Below, one piece after another: positions 45,990-57,712 of a stretch of DNA of 64,000 bases; within the stretch, counting starts at the first letter, position 1, and the number at the start of each line of letters is the position of its first letter. The stretch comes from Anseranas semipalmata (Eukaryota > Chordata > Aves > Anseriformes > Anseranatidae). The position numbers and the translations under genes were made by a program. The notes under the pieces were generated by a model that ran no database searches, was not told where the DNA came from, and saw only the letters and a list, made by a program, of their open reading frames with translations. Location of the stretch: the NCBI GenBank assembly GCA_013399115.1, contig VXAA01001467.1, forward strand, positions 779,839 to 843,838. The letters run 5' to 3'.

Positions 45990-48900
45990 TTTTAATCCCT
46001 TCTGGACCCAGTGCTAGAGATCTCCTTTGAAGCAATCACACTGACAATAAATTGAGTCTTAGTGGTGACTTGATGAAGGTATAACTGGCATAATGAGGGA
46101 AGGAGATTTTTCTCACCCTCCTGTCCAAAATGCTCCCAAGTGTCCCCCAGATCATATCTGGTGCATGGTGTTCTTGCCTTATGAAAAAGCTGGTGGTGCC
46201 TAAATAAAAGTAGGAGTGTAGTTTACATCAGCTGGCCTGAGGCCGTGTTGTATTGTAGTGCAGTAATGGACCCCACTGCGTGAGATCTCCTCTTGTCCCT
46301 GCAAGTCTCCTGTAGGCATTGTGGAAATCTCCATCATGTGAGGAAGTGGCTGATCCAGAGGTGTTCTGGCTGTGGCAGTTGTCAACCTGAAAGGGTATTG
46401 ACTCTGATAACAAGCAAGGTAGGGCTCTGTATGAGGCACTTGAATTACATCTCAGCTTGAAGATAAGTTTGAGTTGGATAGTTTGAATGAAGTTGAAGGC
46501 TTTCAGTGCCCAAATGACAGCTGAGCCTTCCTCGGGATTTTGGTGGGAGTTTGGTGTCTTCAGGAAAGACTTCAGTTCTATGAAAATCCTATCTGAAAGT
46601 GGACTGTTTGTGCTAAATTTGTGGTAGCTGGGTCATTTCTCATCTCTTCAACCTTAGTGCCAGTGACTTTTATCATTCATGAAAAGAAAAGATTTAGGAA
46701 GGGTGTAGTTGGAGATTAGCCTTATGGGCATTTTTAGTAACTAAAGCAAAGGACAAGATCTATTGTAAAAAATAGGTCAGCTGACACTTAGCCTAATCTG
46801 TGCTCCTGATCTAGGTTAACGTGCATCATCTCTGCTCTCTTCTGAACCAGCTGACGGTACTGAAGTTGAGTGCTGGTCTGCTTTAGATCTGGTGTAGGTT
46901 GGTAATTATCCTCAGAACAAACTGCAGCATGTTTTGAGACTGCCTGCAATGTGAATGTTCACATTGTACTTGGAGGAGTCAAGCTGTCTTTGGTGATCTG
47001 ATCAACACATACTGCAGAAAAATAGGAAACTGGGGAAATAGGTTTTACTAAGATCCCAATAACAACAGGAAAAAAAAAATAAATATAAAAGGGTAGTCCT
47101 TTGAGTGCCAGGAATAAAGCAGCTGAGTTACTTATAGGTTTGTGGCTCTTGATACGCATTAAACCCTCACAGAAGCTTTTTTCCCTCTGTTGAGATGTTT
47201 ATATAACTTTTCTTTCTCTTGTCTATTCTTTGGTTTCTAAGCACATATGGATGAGTTTGCACTGAGCTCTGCTTTTCTTCAACATTATGAATATTTCTTT
47301 CTTTGTCTGCTTAACCTCCTAGGGGTGCAAACATCTGCCCCAGTCAAATTTGTTGATTGGGTTTGCGGAAGGATTGGAGATGGTTGAATGGATAGATACG
47401 AGAACAACATACTTGACTGTGTCAATCTTATTCATGTGAGTTCTTTAGGAAAAAAAAGGTTCTCTTCAGAAACTTAGCGAAGACCCTAAACCCAGCAGCT
47501 GAATCCTGAATCCTCACTGGCATGTGAACTTGTCACCATCAGTTCCCTGTGTGCAAACTTTTGCAAACTTTAACAAGTTTCTTCCACATTGAATGCCTAA
47601 GCCCATCCAAAGTCTTTGGATGAATAGCTATTATTGAGCTGTTCTGTCTTACTTGCCAATGAGTATCTCCTCGAATTATACCAACTGCCCTTCCAAATAG
47701 GGCTTTTCTTAAGAGCTCTTTATTTTTTTTTAGTGGCTGATAAAAATGCAGTGAAATTCACACTAAAGCGTGGAATGATCTGTGTTGCATAATTACATTA
47801 CAGACATTTTTTTTTAACTTCTCCATATCTCCCATTAACCCCTCTGCAGCTTTGTCAGCACCCCATAAAAGCAGTCTGTTACAAACATTTTGAGTATTCT
47901 TCACAATGGCATGCTGGCTTCTGTGCGAGTTTCAGATGACATTGATTTTTTCCAGGAGGAACTGGAACAAAGACCACGAGGTTCCCTTCTGGAAATCCCG
48001 CTTCTCTTGGAGGCCTCTTCCCAAAGCCAGAATGATGTAAGGAAGGCTGAGCGTAAATAAGAATCAGATGCTGTTTAAAGTGCAGAGGGATGACAAATAC
48101 AGTCATTAATTTTCTTTTCGCAATAGAGCAACAAAGGATATTGCAGGGGCCAGGGCGTCTGGTGATGTAAATTATCATGGTTTTACTGGTCCGGGGATTC
48201 ATATCCCTTCATCCCAGCTGGGAATGTGTCACTGAGAGATATTTTGTGATCTACCATCAACATTGACAGATATGAAAAAGCAACAATAAAAGAAGCAAAC
48301 TGCTTAGATCAATATGGAACATTAAAGACCTGGTTTAAAACAAAAGAGAAAAAGCCTACACATGGTAGCTGATTTGAAAATGGTGTTCCAGTGACTATTC
48401 CTACAATAGTGTGTTTGCATGGGCAGGGGGTCTTGTTAAATATGAGGCTTTTTGTTTGTATTTATAATTACTGGTTTTAGAAATGAAATAATGTTAAGAA
48501 CATTCCAATTAGTGCCCTGCTCTTGCAGATTCTTAAGTACGCACATAATTAGGTCCTTAGACTTCAAAGGGGTTACTCACATGAGCAAAAATGAAATGCA
48601 GAATTGTTGTGTTTTCATTATATTCTAGGTTGGTGTCTCCTAGTGTAACCTCTGGTGCCTTATCCTGAAAATCGGACTAGTGTCCTCTGGAAATACCCTG
48701 GAAATTCCTAGTGTAATCACATTACCTGCTCGCAAAGTTATCTTTTTTTTTCTTTTCCCTCTCCACATAATAGAATATTTTGCTGTGAGTTGCTTCCTGG
48801 GTATTAATGAAAGGCTGAAATTAACTTCTGGCTGATGACACTCCTGCTAGAACATGCAGTCTGACCAGTCATCAGTCACAGACATGACAGATGCATTACT

Positions 48901-50734
48901 CATCTCATTCTGGGATAGCCAACTTCTGTATGCACAGGGGGCATTCCTGTTCCTGAGCAGGTGTCTGAAGGAGGCCAGCCTCACAGCCACGTTTGTAAGG
49001 TGCAGCCTGTCTCACGGCTGGTGAACCTGATACAGATCTGCCTTTCCCTGCCTTTGCTGCTTTTCTCACTGTGATGCTCCAATCCAGTTGTACGGGGCTG
49101 GTGGGGAGTGGAGGGAGGAGAAGAAGTCAATACAACCGTCTTGTGGGCTGAGCTAGGCCCGTGGGCTGAGAACTAACCAAACCTGTTTAACACTCTCTCT
49201 TTGCTGGTGCAGGGTTTTTCTTATAGTGTATTTACTGGTGTGTTTTATATTCAGAAGGCTCAAGTGACTTCGTTTACAGATCTGGCTCTGAGAGTAAGTC
49301 CATGTGACCCAATCAAGGAGCATTATAGCTTGGTTAATTCAGGCTAATTAGTTCTGCTTGGATCAAAAGCATTAGGTTCCTCCAAAGCAGTAAGATGGAT
49401 GTTGCTTCCATTACTTCCCACAGAAGTTTTGCAGTAACATTGTATGCTCTGTTGCGGGCATAGATTCTTGCTTCTTATCCAGATGAGAAATCCTGTTCTC
49501 CTTGCCCCTTCAGTCTGCAGTAGACCCCTTATGTCTGATTCTGACACTTCACAAGCGTATCTGCAGGTTTGCATCCATGCCTTTGTTGCTTCGTAAAGGT
49601 AAATGCAAACAAGTCCTTCATCCAACTTCCATTAAAGTCAGCGGGAGTCTTTCCGCTTTAATGGCAGTCTGAGAGTGAGTCTTTCATCTTTCCTTCCTGG
49701 GAACTGGTTGTTCCAGGCCCATTTTTGTTGTTCTTGTCCTGGCCTTTGTTCCCATCATGTCTGAGCACTTCAGTCTGTAGTAGATCGCTTTCTCTTGTTC
49801 TGGTACACTTATTCTCTGCTGCGTGATGAGGCTGGGAAATACTAGTGTCTCCATTATTCCGCATGTCCCCATCTTTAACGGGGGATGAGTGGCAAAGATG
49901 AAAGGCCAGATTTTCAAGGTGTGAATGACAGTCTGGTGTGATTTTTCAGAGGTATTTAAACACTCCAAAAAGCACCACTTTGTTCCAGTTTCTTTAAATC
50001 CATAAGTATCCTGAAAAGACCCAGCATTAAATAGTTTGACACAGGTCATATGGAAAGTTTGTTGCAGAAGAGCTGAAGAGGCACCAGCTGCATATCTGCT
50101 TCTGAATGGTTAGATCCTCCCTATTCTGAAATATGGACACCTCTCAGCCGTGGGCTTCTCTACGCAATGGATCTTCAGGCAAAACGTTGGCAGCAAACAC
50201 CTCAGAGGAGCCCTGCAGGGAAAAGCCACACTCCTGCAGTATGTGATGGTGGCTGTGGCCATGTTTAAGGGTTTGAGTGCTCTTCTCCCTTTCCTTAGTT
50301 ATCATGTGCCTTTTTCAGTTCAGAGGACTCGTTCTGTGATTTAAGAAAAATCTAAATAGACTAATTTTTGCAAGACTCAAACCTCACAGAGTGACCTTTA
50401 AGTGAATACGCTTTCAGAAATAAAGAGCAGCCCCATGACTTGTTCCTTTCATATAGGAATGATGGAGGAGAAACAAGGATGTGACAGGTGAGAGAGCTGC
50501 AAAATCCTACTGCCTGTTGACAAAAACAGCTCGATCCCTTAGCTTGCTCACAGCTTACCTAGTGGATTTTGCCAGTTTATGGCTTCCCTGAGGTGCTCAG
50601 ATATCCATGCTATAGCACTGGTGCTAGCAATTAGTTGTACCTCCTAAAATGGAGTCCCTCATTAAAGCTTGGCCCAAGATGTGAAGACATATCATTTCAC
50701 CTGAAACCTTTGAAGTCTTTGAATGTTGAAAGTC

Positions 50735-50753
50735 TAATAATAATAATAATAAT
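50735..50753. repeat. TAA trinucleotide microsatellite
   Basis: Six uninterrupted taa units. Confidence 0.85.
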
Positions 50754-53230
50754 TATATAAAAACCCATAAACACTTCCTGAGTGTGTCACAACCACATGA
50801 AGGAGAGACAAACACATGTTGGTAAGAATGCAAGAAGCAGCAGAACAGAAGTTCGAAGATATCCAATGCACATTTTCATAACATCACTGTTTTAATAGAA
50901 ATTGTGTCCCTTTCTCTTTGGCCAAATTTTGTTCTCAGTTACACCAGTACTTGTTCAGATCACTTTGTAGCATGATTGAGTCGCTAAGATTACGGAGAGA
51001 AGGAGTGGTATTTTGGGGGGTGAACATGTGACTGTTCAACTAACAACAGCCATTGTATGAAACTGTTGCTGAAGGATATCATGAACAGTTCATGGAAGTA
51101 TACCCTTGCAACCTCGGCTGAGAGGTAGGGGATCATTAAGATAATCTCTGAAGTATGGCAATGGCCAAACTTTGCTCCAAAAACTAATGCTGTGTTAGGG
51201 AAGAGAGATTAAAGGTTTAAAAAACAAGAACTACCATCAAGGTTTAAGGATGGTTTGTGGTCCATAAGACTGAGAATCTTCTGAGACAACAAAGCATATA
51301 AATGATGTGAACTGTGGTATTTGAGAGACCTTTCTCAGTTGACAGTAGACAACTAATTCTTCCTGAGATGAAAAGGTGTTATGTCCTTTGTCCAACAATA
51401 CAGATGTGGCACTGTACAGAAAGAAAGAAGCAAAGTTTTGAGTGTTCCCACAGGAAATTCTTGAAAGCTACAAATTAGACATCCACGGGGACTGCTAGCT
51501 GGCTAATTTACTGTTTTCACAGTCCACCAAGAAGGGGACAATATTGTTGCTGTACAGAGCTGAGGCCAAAAAGCATGTGACGACTGGTGGTACTCTGGGA
51601 GGCAGCAGTGATGTGATTTGCTTTCCACATGCTTCTTGTTGGTTGGATTTGATGAGCTGGAGGGGAGATGGGGGGAGCTGGGATTAACCCCTTTCATGGA
51701 CGCCCCCAGCAAGGCAGGTCTGGCAGTCCTCACTTTCTGAGAGCTGTTGTCTTGTGTGAAATGAAACATCTCCACACACTGCTGGACTCACAGCCCTCAG
51801 CCATAGCCCATACCAGGCAATGAACAATACTCTTTAGAGCATCATTTGGGTTTGAAGCTAATCTGAGTGTACTGGTGAACAAATATCGTTTGAGGAGGTG
51901 TTGGGTCTAGAAGGAAGGGTATTGGTTCAGTGGGCACTGAACATCACTGAACATCATCCACTGAACGGGAAATATCAATGTTTACCTTCACCACTGACTT
52001 TCTTTGCAACTTGGAGCAAGTCCTTCACCTTTTTAGCAGTCAAACAATGTCATTGTGTTTCTGAGCCTGGAGCAAATGCTTTTTAAGTGGAAGGCTGTTA
52101 TTTTAATTTAGTTGTGTGAGGGAGGTATAATCCTCAAAAGAATGAACAATCCTGTGCTTATTTCCCAATGGCCACTAGGGTCTCAAAAATAATTACAAAA
52201 CCATGTAGTGCTGAATAGAAAATGAAGCCTCTTCTCTGAGTGCCTTGAGCTGAACCAGTGAAACATTTCCAGGCGGCCTGAGATTTCCTTCCAATAGACT
52301 GCAACGCAGGGGGTCAGACTGAATGACTTAATGAGTTATTCTGACCACAAAAATCTAAGCATCTGAGACCTGTTTTCTGGTCAGAGGTTTCTGGGAAGCT
52401 TGCACTTCCTATGAAAGTTTGAAGGCTGTTTTTCCAAACAGGCAGATCCTAGATCCATCAGTTTTTAATGTATGGTCAGTTGTAGCAGTTTAAAACATAT
52501 GAAAGGAAAGGCAACAACATTTTTCATGATACAGAATAAAGTCTGCAAGAAGAAGGTATCAGGTTGTATTATCAGGAAGAAACAGTGAATTTAGTATATC
52601 ATTTGGATGGACTTCAGGAGCTATCAGGCCCACTTCTAGAAAGTCTGAGGCTTCATGTATTTAATTTCCTTGAAACCACGCAATAATTTTGAAAGTGTAA
52701 GTCCTTAGGGCTTCTAGGTCATTCTGAAACCCCAGGTCCACCCAACTGTCCTGTCACTCAGGCTCTGCAGCAAGGTCTGCAGAACTGGAAACCAGGGAAA
52801 CTGATCAGCATTATAATAAAATACCTTCTGCTCTCCTGCCAAGAGTTTTAGCCTGAACAAATTTATTACCCTTTTTAGGAGATTAAATTATGCCAAGCAC
52901 AGGAGATGAAGTCCTAGGGACTTGGTTTCTGAGACTTAGCCACATTATCCTAGCTGGCAATCTATGTAGTATATTGCAGAGGGCAAACAGCCCACTCACT
53001 GTGTCCATGCCAGCCTGACCTGCTGTGGGGGAGTAATTTCCTTCTTCAGATCTATAAACGGTCTGTTTTGTTTTGTCTGACTTTTCAAAGTGTAATGAGG
53101 ATGTGTTTTTTCTCAGCACTGAGTCCTGGTTGGCTATAATGTCCTCTGTACTTCCCTTACCTGAACTCAAGCACCAAAGTCTTCTTAAAAACTGGGAGAT
53201 GTTTGCAAAAAAGGGAAGTTGGAGGTAGGG

Positions 53231-53284
53231 TGTTTTTTTTTTGTTGTTGTTGTTTGTTTGTTTTTTTTGTTTGTTTGTTTTTTT
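53231..53284. repeat. T-rich simple repeat with GTT and GTTT units
   Basis: A run of T followed by (gtt)n, then (gttt)n interrupted by longer T runs, 54 bases. Likely slippage-prone. Confidence 0.9.
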
Positions 53285-56222
53285 GAATTTCAGTGTAAAA
53301 TAGGCCAGTGTCTATAGTTGGCACCGTGCACACATATAGTCAAAATCTTAAGAATTGGCGAGTTTCACCTGCTAGCCACTTCAACAGCTATCCTCATTGG
53401 CAAGCATGAAATGTTCTCTGGCGTCTGATGTTTTCTCCATCTGCCAGTATCTGGACTGAGCTGTGTCTCAGTCACAGTGGTTCCCATTCACCCTCTACAC
53501 CTTTTTTGGTAGCTCTCCTGTTACCGACAGGCCCTCTTTGGCCTATCTTTGTCTTTTGAGCTCCTCAGCACGTGTATGGGCATAGGTGAGCTGTGAGGAG
53601 GCACAGGACAGCCTCCTACCCTCTTGGTGTGATGTATACTCTGGGCCCAGAGACAGCACCTAGTTGTTAGCTCTACAAAAATGTGTTTTTATTGTCTTGT
53701 GGCCATTAATCAATTGCTTCAGATCATTCTGTAAGGATGACCCATCCACCTTAGGTTTTACTGTCCTCCAACCCCTCAGTCACCCGCTGACTTCACCAGC
53801 AAAGATTTGGCATTGTTGTCTAAATAGAGAGTAGTAATACAAAACAATATTGCAGCAAGGATCACGTCTGGGGGTGTTGCTAAAACAGGCCCACACAGTT
53901 CTCATGGTCTCATTAGCAGCCACAGAACTCAAAGACCTGTCAGTGGAGAGGGTGTTTATTCCTACCATGTCTATTCTCTTAAACATCCATAATGCAAAAT
54001 CTTGCAACAGACTGTAAGGTAGGACACCTTGGAAAATTCAAGTATGTCAAGTCAACACAGTAATCTCATTGAAATAAAATGCTTATTGCATAAGGCATGC
54101 TGACTGGAATTAATTATGTCAGTTAGACTCTGTCAGTATATCCCAGGAGCAACTGTTTCATTTCACTCCCTGGAAGTGGCATTAGTCTGAAGCTCATGTA
54201 CTAGAAATGAGGCAATGCCTTGTGTACCACCTGTTTGCAAAGTCTTCCACAATTAGAAAATGTTTCCCCATTCCTTGCAAAAACAAGCATTCCTGTGCCA
54301 GACGCTCCTTTCTGCTGCAGATGTCCTCAAACCAAGGACCGTGGAGCGGGGAGGAATGGAGAAGCACATCCCCTTGTCAGTCCCACCACCCGGCAGGCTG
54401 TGTGGCTGGGAGTCACTCGTGCCAGCACCGTTCAAGCTCTCTCAGAGCTCTTATGCTGCCACAGTTGGTTTGGCAAGAAGGGAGTTGGTGCAAGGGTGTG
54501 TGCACACGTGGTTGTGTACACACTGCACGTATGGAGTGTGTAAGAAGTCCATCGTGTGTCCTGAGGATGGCTGAAGGGGCTGGCAGGGTGATTTGTTTGC
54601 ATTGGAAAGATGCCACGTGTGTGTGGGTCATTGCAGGCCGTGGGCTCTCCCAGGAGGCTATGTCTGCACACGTGCATGCAAGGCGACAAGAGGCATTAGG
54701 CTTAATGCTGTCAGTGTTGCCACGTTGAAAACTTAAAGGGCAAATAGACTTCAGATCCCTCTGCTGCGTGCACCGGGTGGCTTTTGCACTGCTTTGTTTT
54801 GCAGCTTCCTCCAACTGTAATTTTCTCTTGCCAGCTCCACTCTGGGGGTAAAAAAGGTTGAAATGTAATTTATATCTAATGCTTACTGAACATCTTCTAG
54901 AGTCCTATGAGATATCAAAACATGACACACACCAATTAGCCAAACTACAGAGGGAGAAGTCTCCATAATGTAAATAAGGACTTTCTGCAGACTTCCTTTA
55001 CTCGTAATGACCCTATATCAAGGAATAGATGATGTGAAACATGTAATCAAGGGCAAAGGTAGGTGGTGATACCCCAGGACCTCCAGTATCATCTTTCAGG
55101 CTGACTGCAGAGATCAGTGTCTTACAGTACCTGGGGCCAAACTCTCCCAGGAGCTCAGCCCTTTGGAAAACCAAAGTGCTTATTTAGATGCAAAGTTATT
55201 TTTAAACTGGTTTCCTAAGGAAACCAAGGATTAAGTATTCCCCCTGCCTATCCCTCTCTGACCATTTCTGTCTTTGAGGGCTCACCCCTGAATAACTTCT
55301 GAATCCATTTGCTAACCACGGTTGACGCAACAGTGAACAGCCCCAGAGCATGTGTGCTCCATATCGAAACTGATTTTTCATATGAGGAGATGGAAAGGCC
55401 AGTGAAACCGCGTCTTATCTCACTGGCTGGTGAATCAACACGTCTGTTGTTGTGAATCAGCTTCTGTTTGCTTATTCTGAGGGACAAGGGCTGTGAAAAG
55501 GGGGTGGTTTCACATCAGGAGGGAGCTGGAGATGGGGAAAGGATATGAGGATGTTTGAGGTGGTAGGGGGCATCATGGGAGAAAAAGAGGTAAGATCGTT
55601 GGGTACAAAGTTGTTGGAAAAGGTGTCAGTGTGAGCGTTGCCACAGCGACACCTTTGCTTGGGTTTCTGCTCCTGGGGCGGCTCCATGAACCGTGGGCCC
55701 GAGTTAACACCTTCCTCAGAAACAGCTGAGCTGGGCGTGACGTGCTCATCCTTCGTACTCCCGTGGTGTCCGGGTCATGAAAGGTGTAAGAAAATGGACC
55801 AAAAATAAGTCGTGATTTTCTTCTCAGCAGGTGCCCTCGCGACACCCAACAGCAGAGCCAGTCGCTGCGGTCAGCAGGCTGCTGTGAAGACCAGGCCTGC
55901 GTCACCCCACCAGCGGTGCCCCGTCCCTGTCACCTCAGCTGTCCTAGCACAAGCTGGGTTGGGTGGGGATGTCCTCAGGTCCGTGACTTGCTGCTCTTCT
56001 TTCACTAGCTGGGGCAGGAGTGAGCTTTGTCCAGCCTCTGGGTTAGGAAGGTGAAATTGGTCACGTCAGCTCAGCCTACCTCCTTAATCTGCCCTTTGTT
56101 CCATGGCTAACTGGCTGGTAGGGACCCTAACGTCCACAGAAATGAGGAGCAACTAGAGGCAGCAGCCTCCCATGGTAAATGGATTTTTTTGGGAGACTTT
56201 CCGTGTAACAACGCACACAGAT

Positions 56223-56248
56223 GCTCATGCTGTGACGTGAGCATGAGC
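56223..56248. repeat. Short hairpin with CRE-like core in the loop
   Basis: gctcatgct (56223-56231) and agcatgagc (56240-56248) form a 9-bp perfect stem around gtgacgtg, whose TGACGT is the cAMP-response half-site core. Further gagcatgag and gagcgtgag copies follow at 56261-56278. Function unknown. Confidence 0.8.
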
Positions 56249-57534
56249 TACACTGAGGAGGAGCATGAGGAGCGTGAGAAGACTATGGCACGGGTCAAAG
56301 CCACTGCAAGGTGCTGCTCCCCTAACTGAGTTTAGTACTGTCAAAAGACCTTAAGCCTCACTGAGCACTTATATGATTAAAGTATGCCTTTTAAGATGGA
56401 TAAACCTTCTGTATCTTTGTTACAGAAAGCAAGAATTTGGCCAAAGCTAGCTGTGAAAATACAAATCAAACCTGTCTCTAAATATTCAAAAAATGAAAAG
56501 GAGGAAAAAGAGACCAGAGTTCTGATACTACAGCTGCTGTTCAGCTGTTTTTTGTTGTTGTTAGTGGTATTATGTCTGCTATTTCCCAAGGAGTTTCTTA
56601 CTGCAACCCAGGTTTAGCATAGTGAGGTAGCTTTACTCCACTCCTCAGACCTAGAGGCTACCATCTGAGTTTCTGCCCATTTCACTACCCTTACTTCCCC
56701 GTTCCACCTTCCCCAAGTACCTATCCAAATGTAATCCCAGGAGCACAAAGGTGACCCAATAGAGTCACACAGAGAAAAGCTATCTAATGTCAGAGCCAGA
56801 GGGAGTTTTGAAGGTAAACTATGTGGGCAAGTGGATATGCTGGCTTGGAGAAAATTGCATTAGGCAAAATTTGGTGACTGTGACGCCTCTGCTCATGTCT
56901 GTGCCAGGACACCCAACTCATCTCCTGGCAGCCCTGTGCATCTCCTCGTCATCTCCACAACCAGGTGCTCCCAGTAACCTTGTGCATTTAGCTGGATCAT
57001 CAGTGAGTGGTAGGCTAAGTTCTCCCCCAAGGACATTGCTTCTTCTCTCTGTAAAAGTCAGGTTTGCTTCAGCCTTTGACTTTATGGGGTTAGAGACCAT
57101 CCAAAACTGATGGTGTGCTGTCAGCCTGTTTATTTCAAAGCTGGACATGCCTGCCAGTACATGCTAGCTATTGAAAAGGCCAGCGTTAACCTCATTAATG
57201 CCATGTCTGAGGAGACCCCACATCCTGTGTGTAAACTCACGGGCATTTTTAATATGTTTCCTGAGAGACAGGGTTCTTGTGCACAGGGGCTGGGAAAGTT
57301 ACCAAGTGGGCAGGCAATCTGCTGTATCACCTGAATAAATATCATCACTCTACATATTTTGGCATAAATCAGCATTTTTACCTTATACTTTCTGTGTGCT
57401 ATCATGTAGCACATAGATCCTGGCACTCCATCCCCATGCTAGCTTGTGTGCTCTAAGTATCACTGGCTTTCTTCAGAGCTGTGACTTATGTGGTCAATGG
57501 TGATATAATGGTTGCCTTGCTTGTCCCTGACAAA

Positions 57535-57712
57535 ATCCCAGAGCATTTCAAGTGGGTAGGGACCTCAGGAAGTCTCCAGTCCAACCTCCCACTCGGCAGG
57601 GTCAGCACTGAGTTCAGACCAGGGTGCTACAGGCTTTGTCCAGTCTTGAACCCCTCCAAGAATGGAAATTGGACAACATCTCTGGCCCTTGCTCCACAGC
57701 TGAGGTATTAGA
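57535..57712 (-). mobile_element. Old CR1 3'-end remnant, minus strand
   Basis: Reads agggacctcaggaagtctcc, then agtccaacctcccactc, cagggtcagcactgagttcag and tttgtccagtcttgaacccctcc, matching the reverse complement of a CR1 3' terminus and the last ORF2 codons. Diverged and without an intact frame. Confidence 0.7.

Larger units (their letters stand above)
43393..57534. other. Intergenic sequence, mostly non-repetitive
   Basis: About 14 kb with no recognisable exon, RNA gene or interspersed repeat. Noted inside: N at 45989; AAT microsatellite at 50735-50753; T/GTT-rich tract at 53231-53284; alternating GT/AC stretch at 54490-54545; hairpin at 56223-56248. The open frames here (up to 173 codons at 54207-54728) lack domains and splice logic and overlap each other on both strands. 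Confidence 0.5.

Noticed and set aside
54207..54814. Cluster of overlapping open frames on both strands (up to 173 codons)
   Set aside because: Mutually overlapping frames in a stop-poor GT/AC- and GC-rich stretch, with no family motif and no codon-level consistency.
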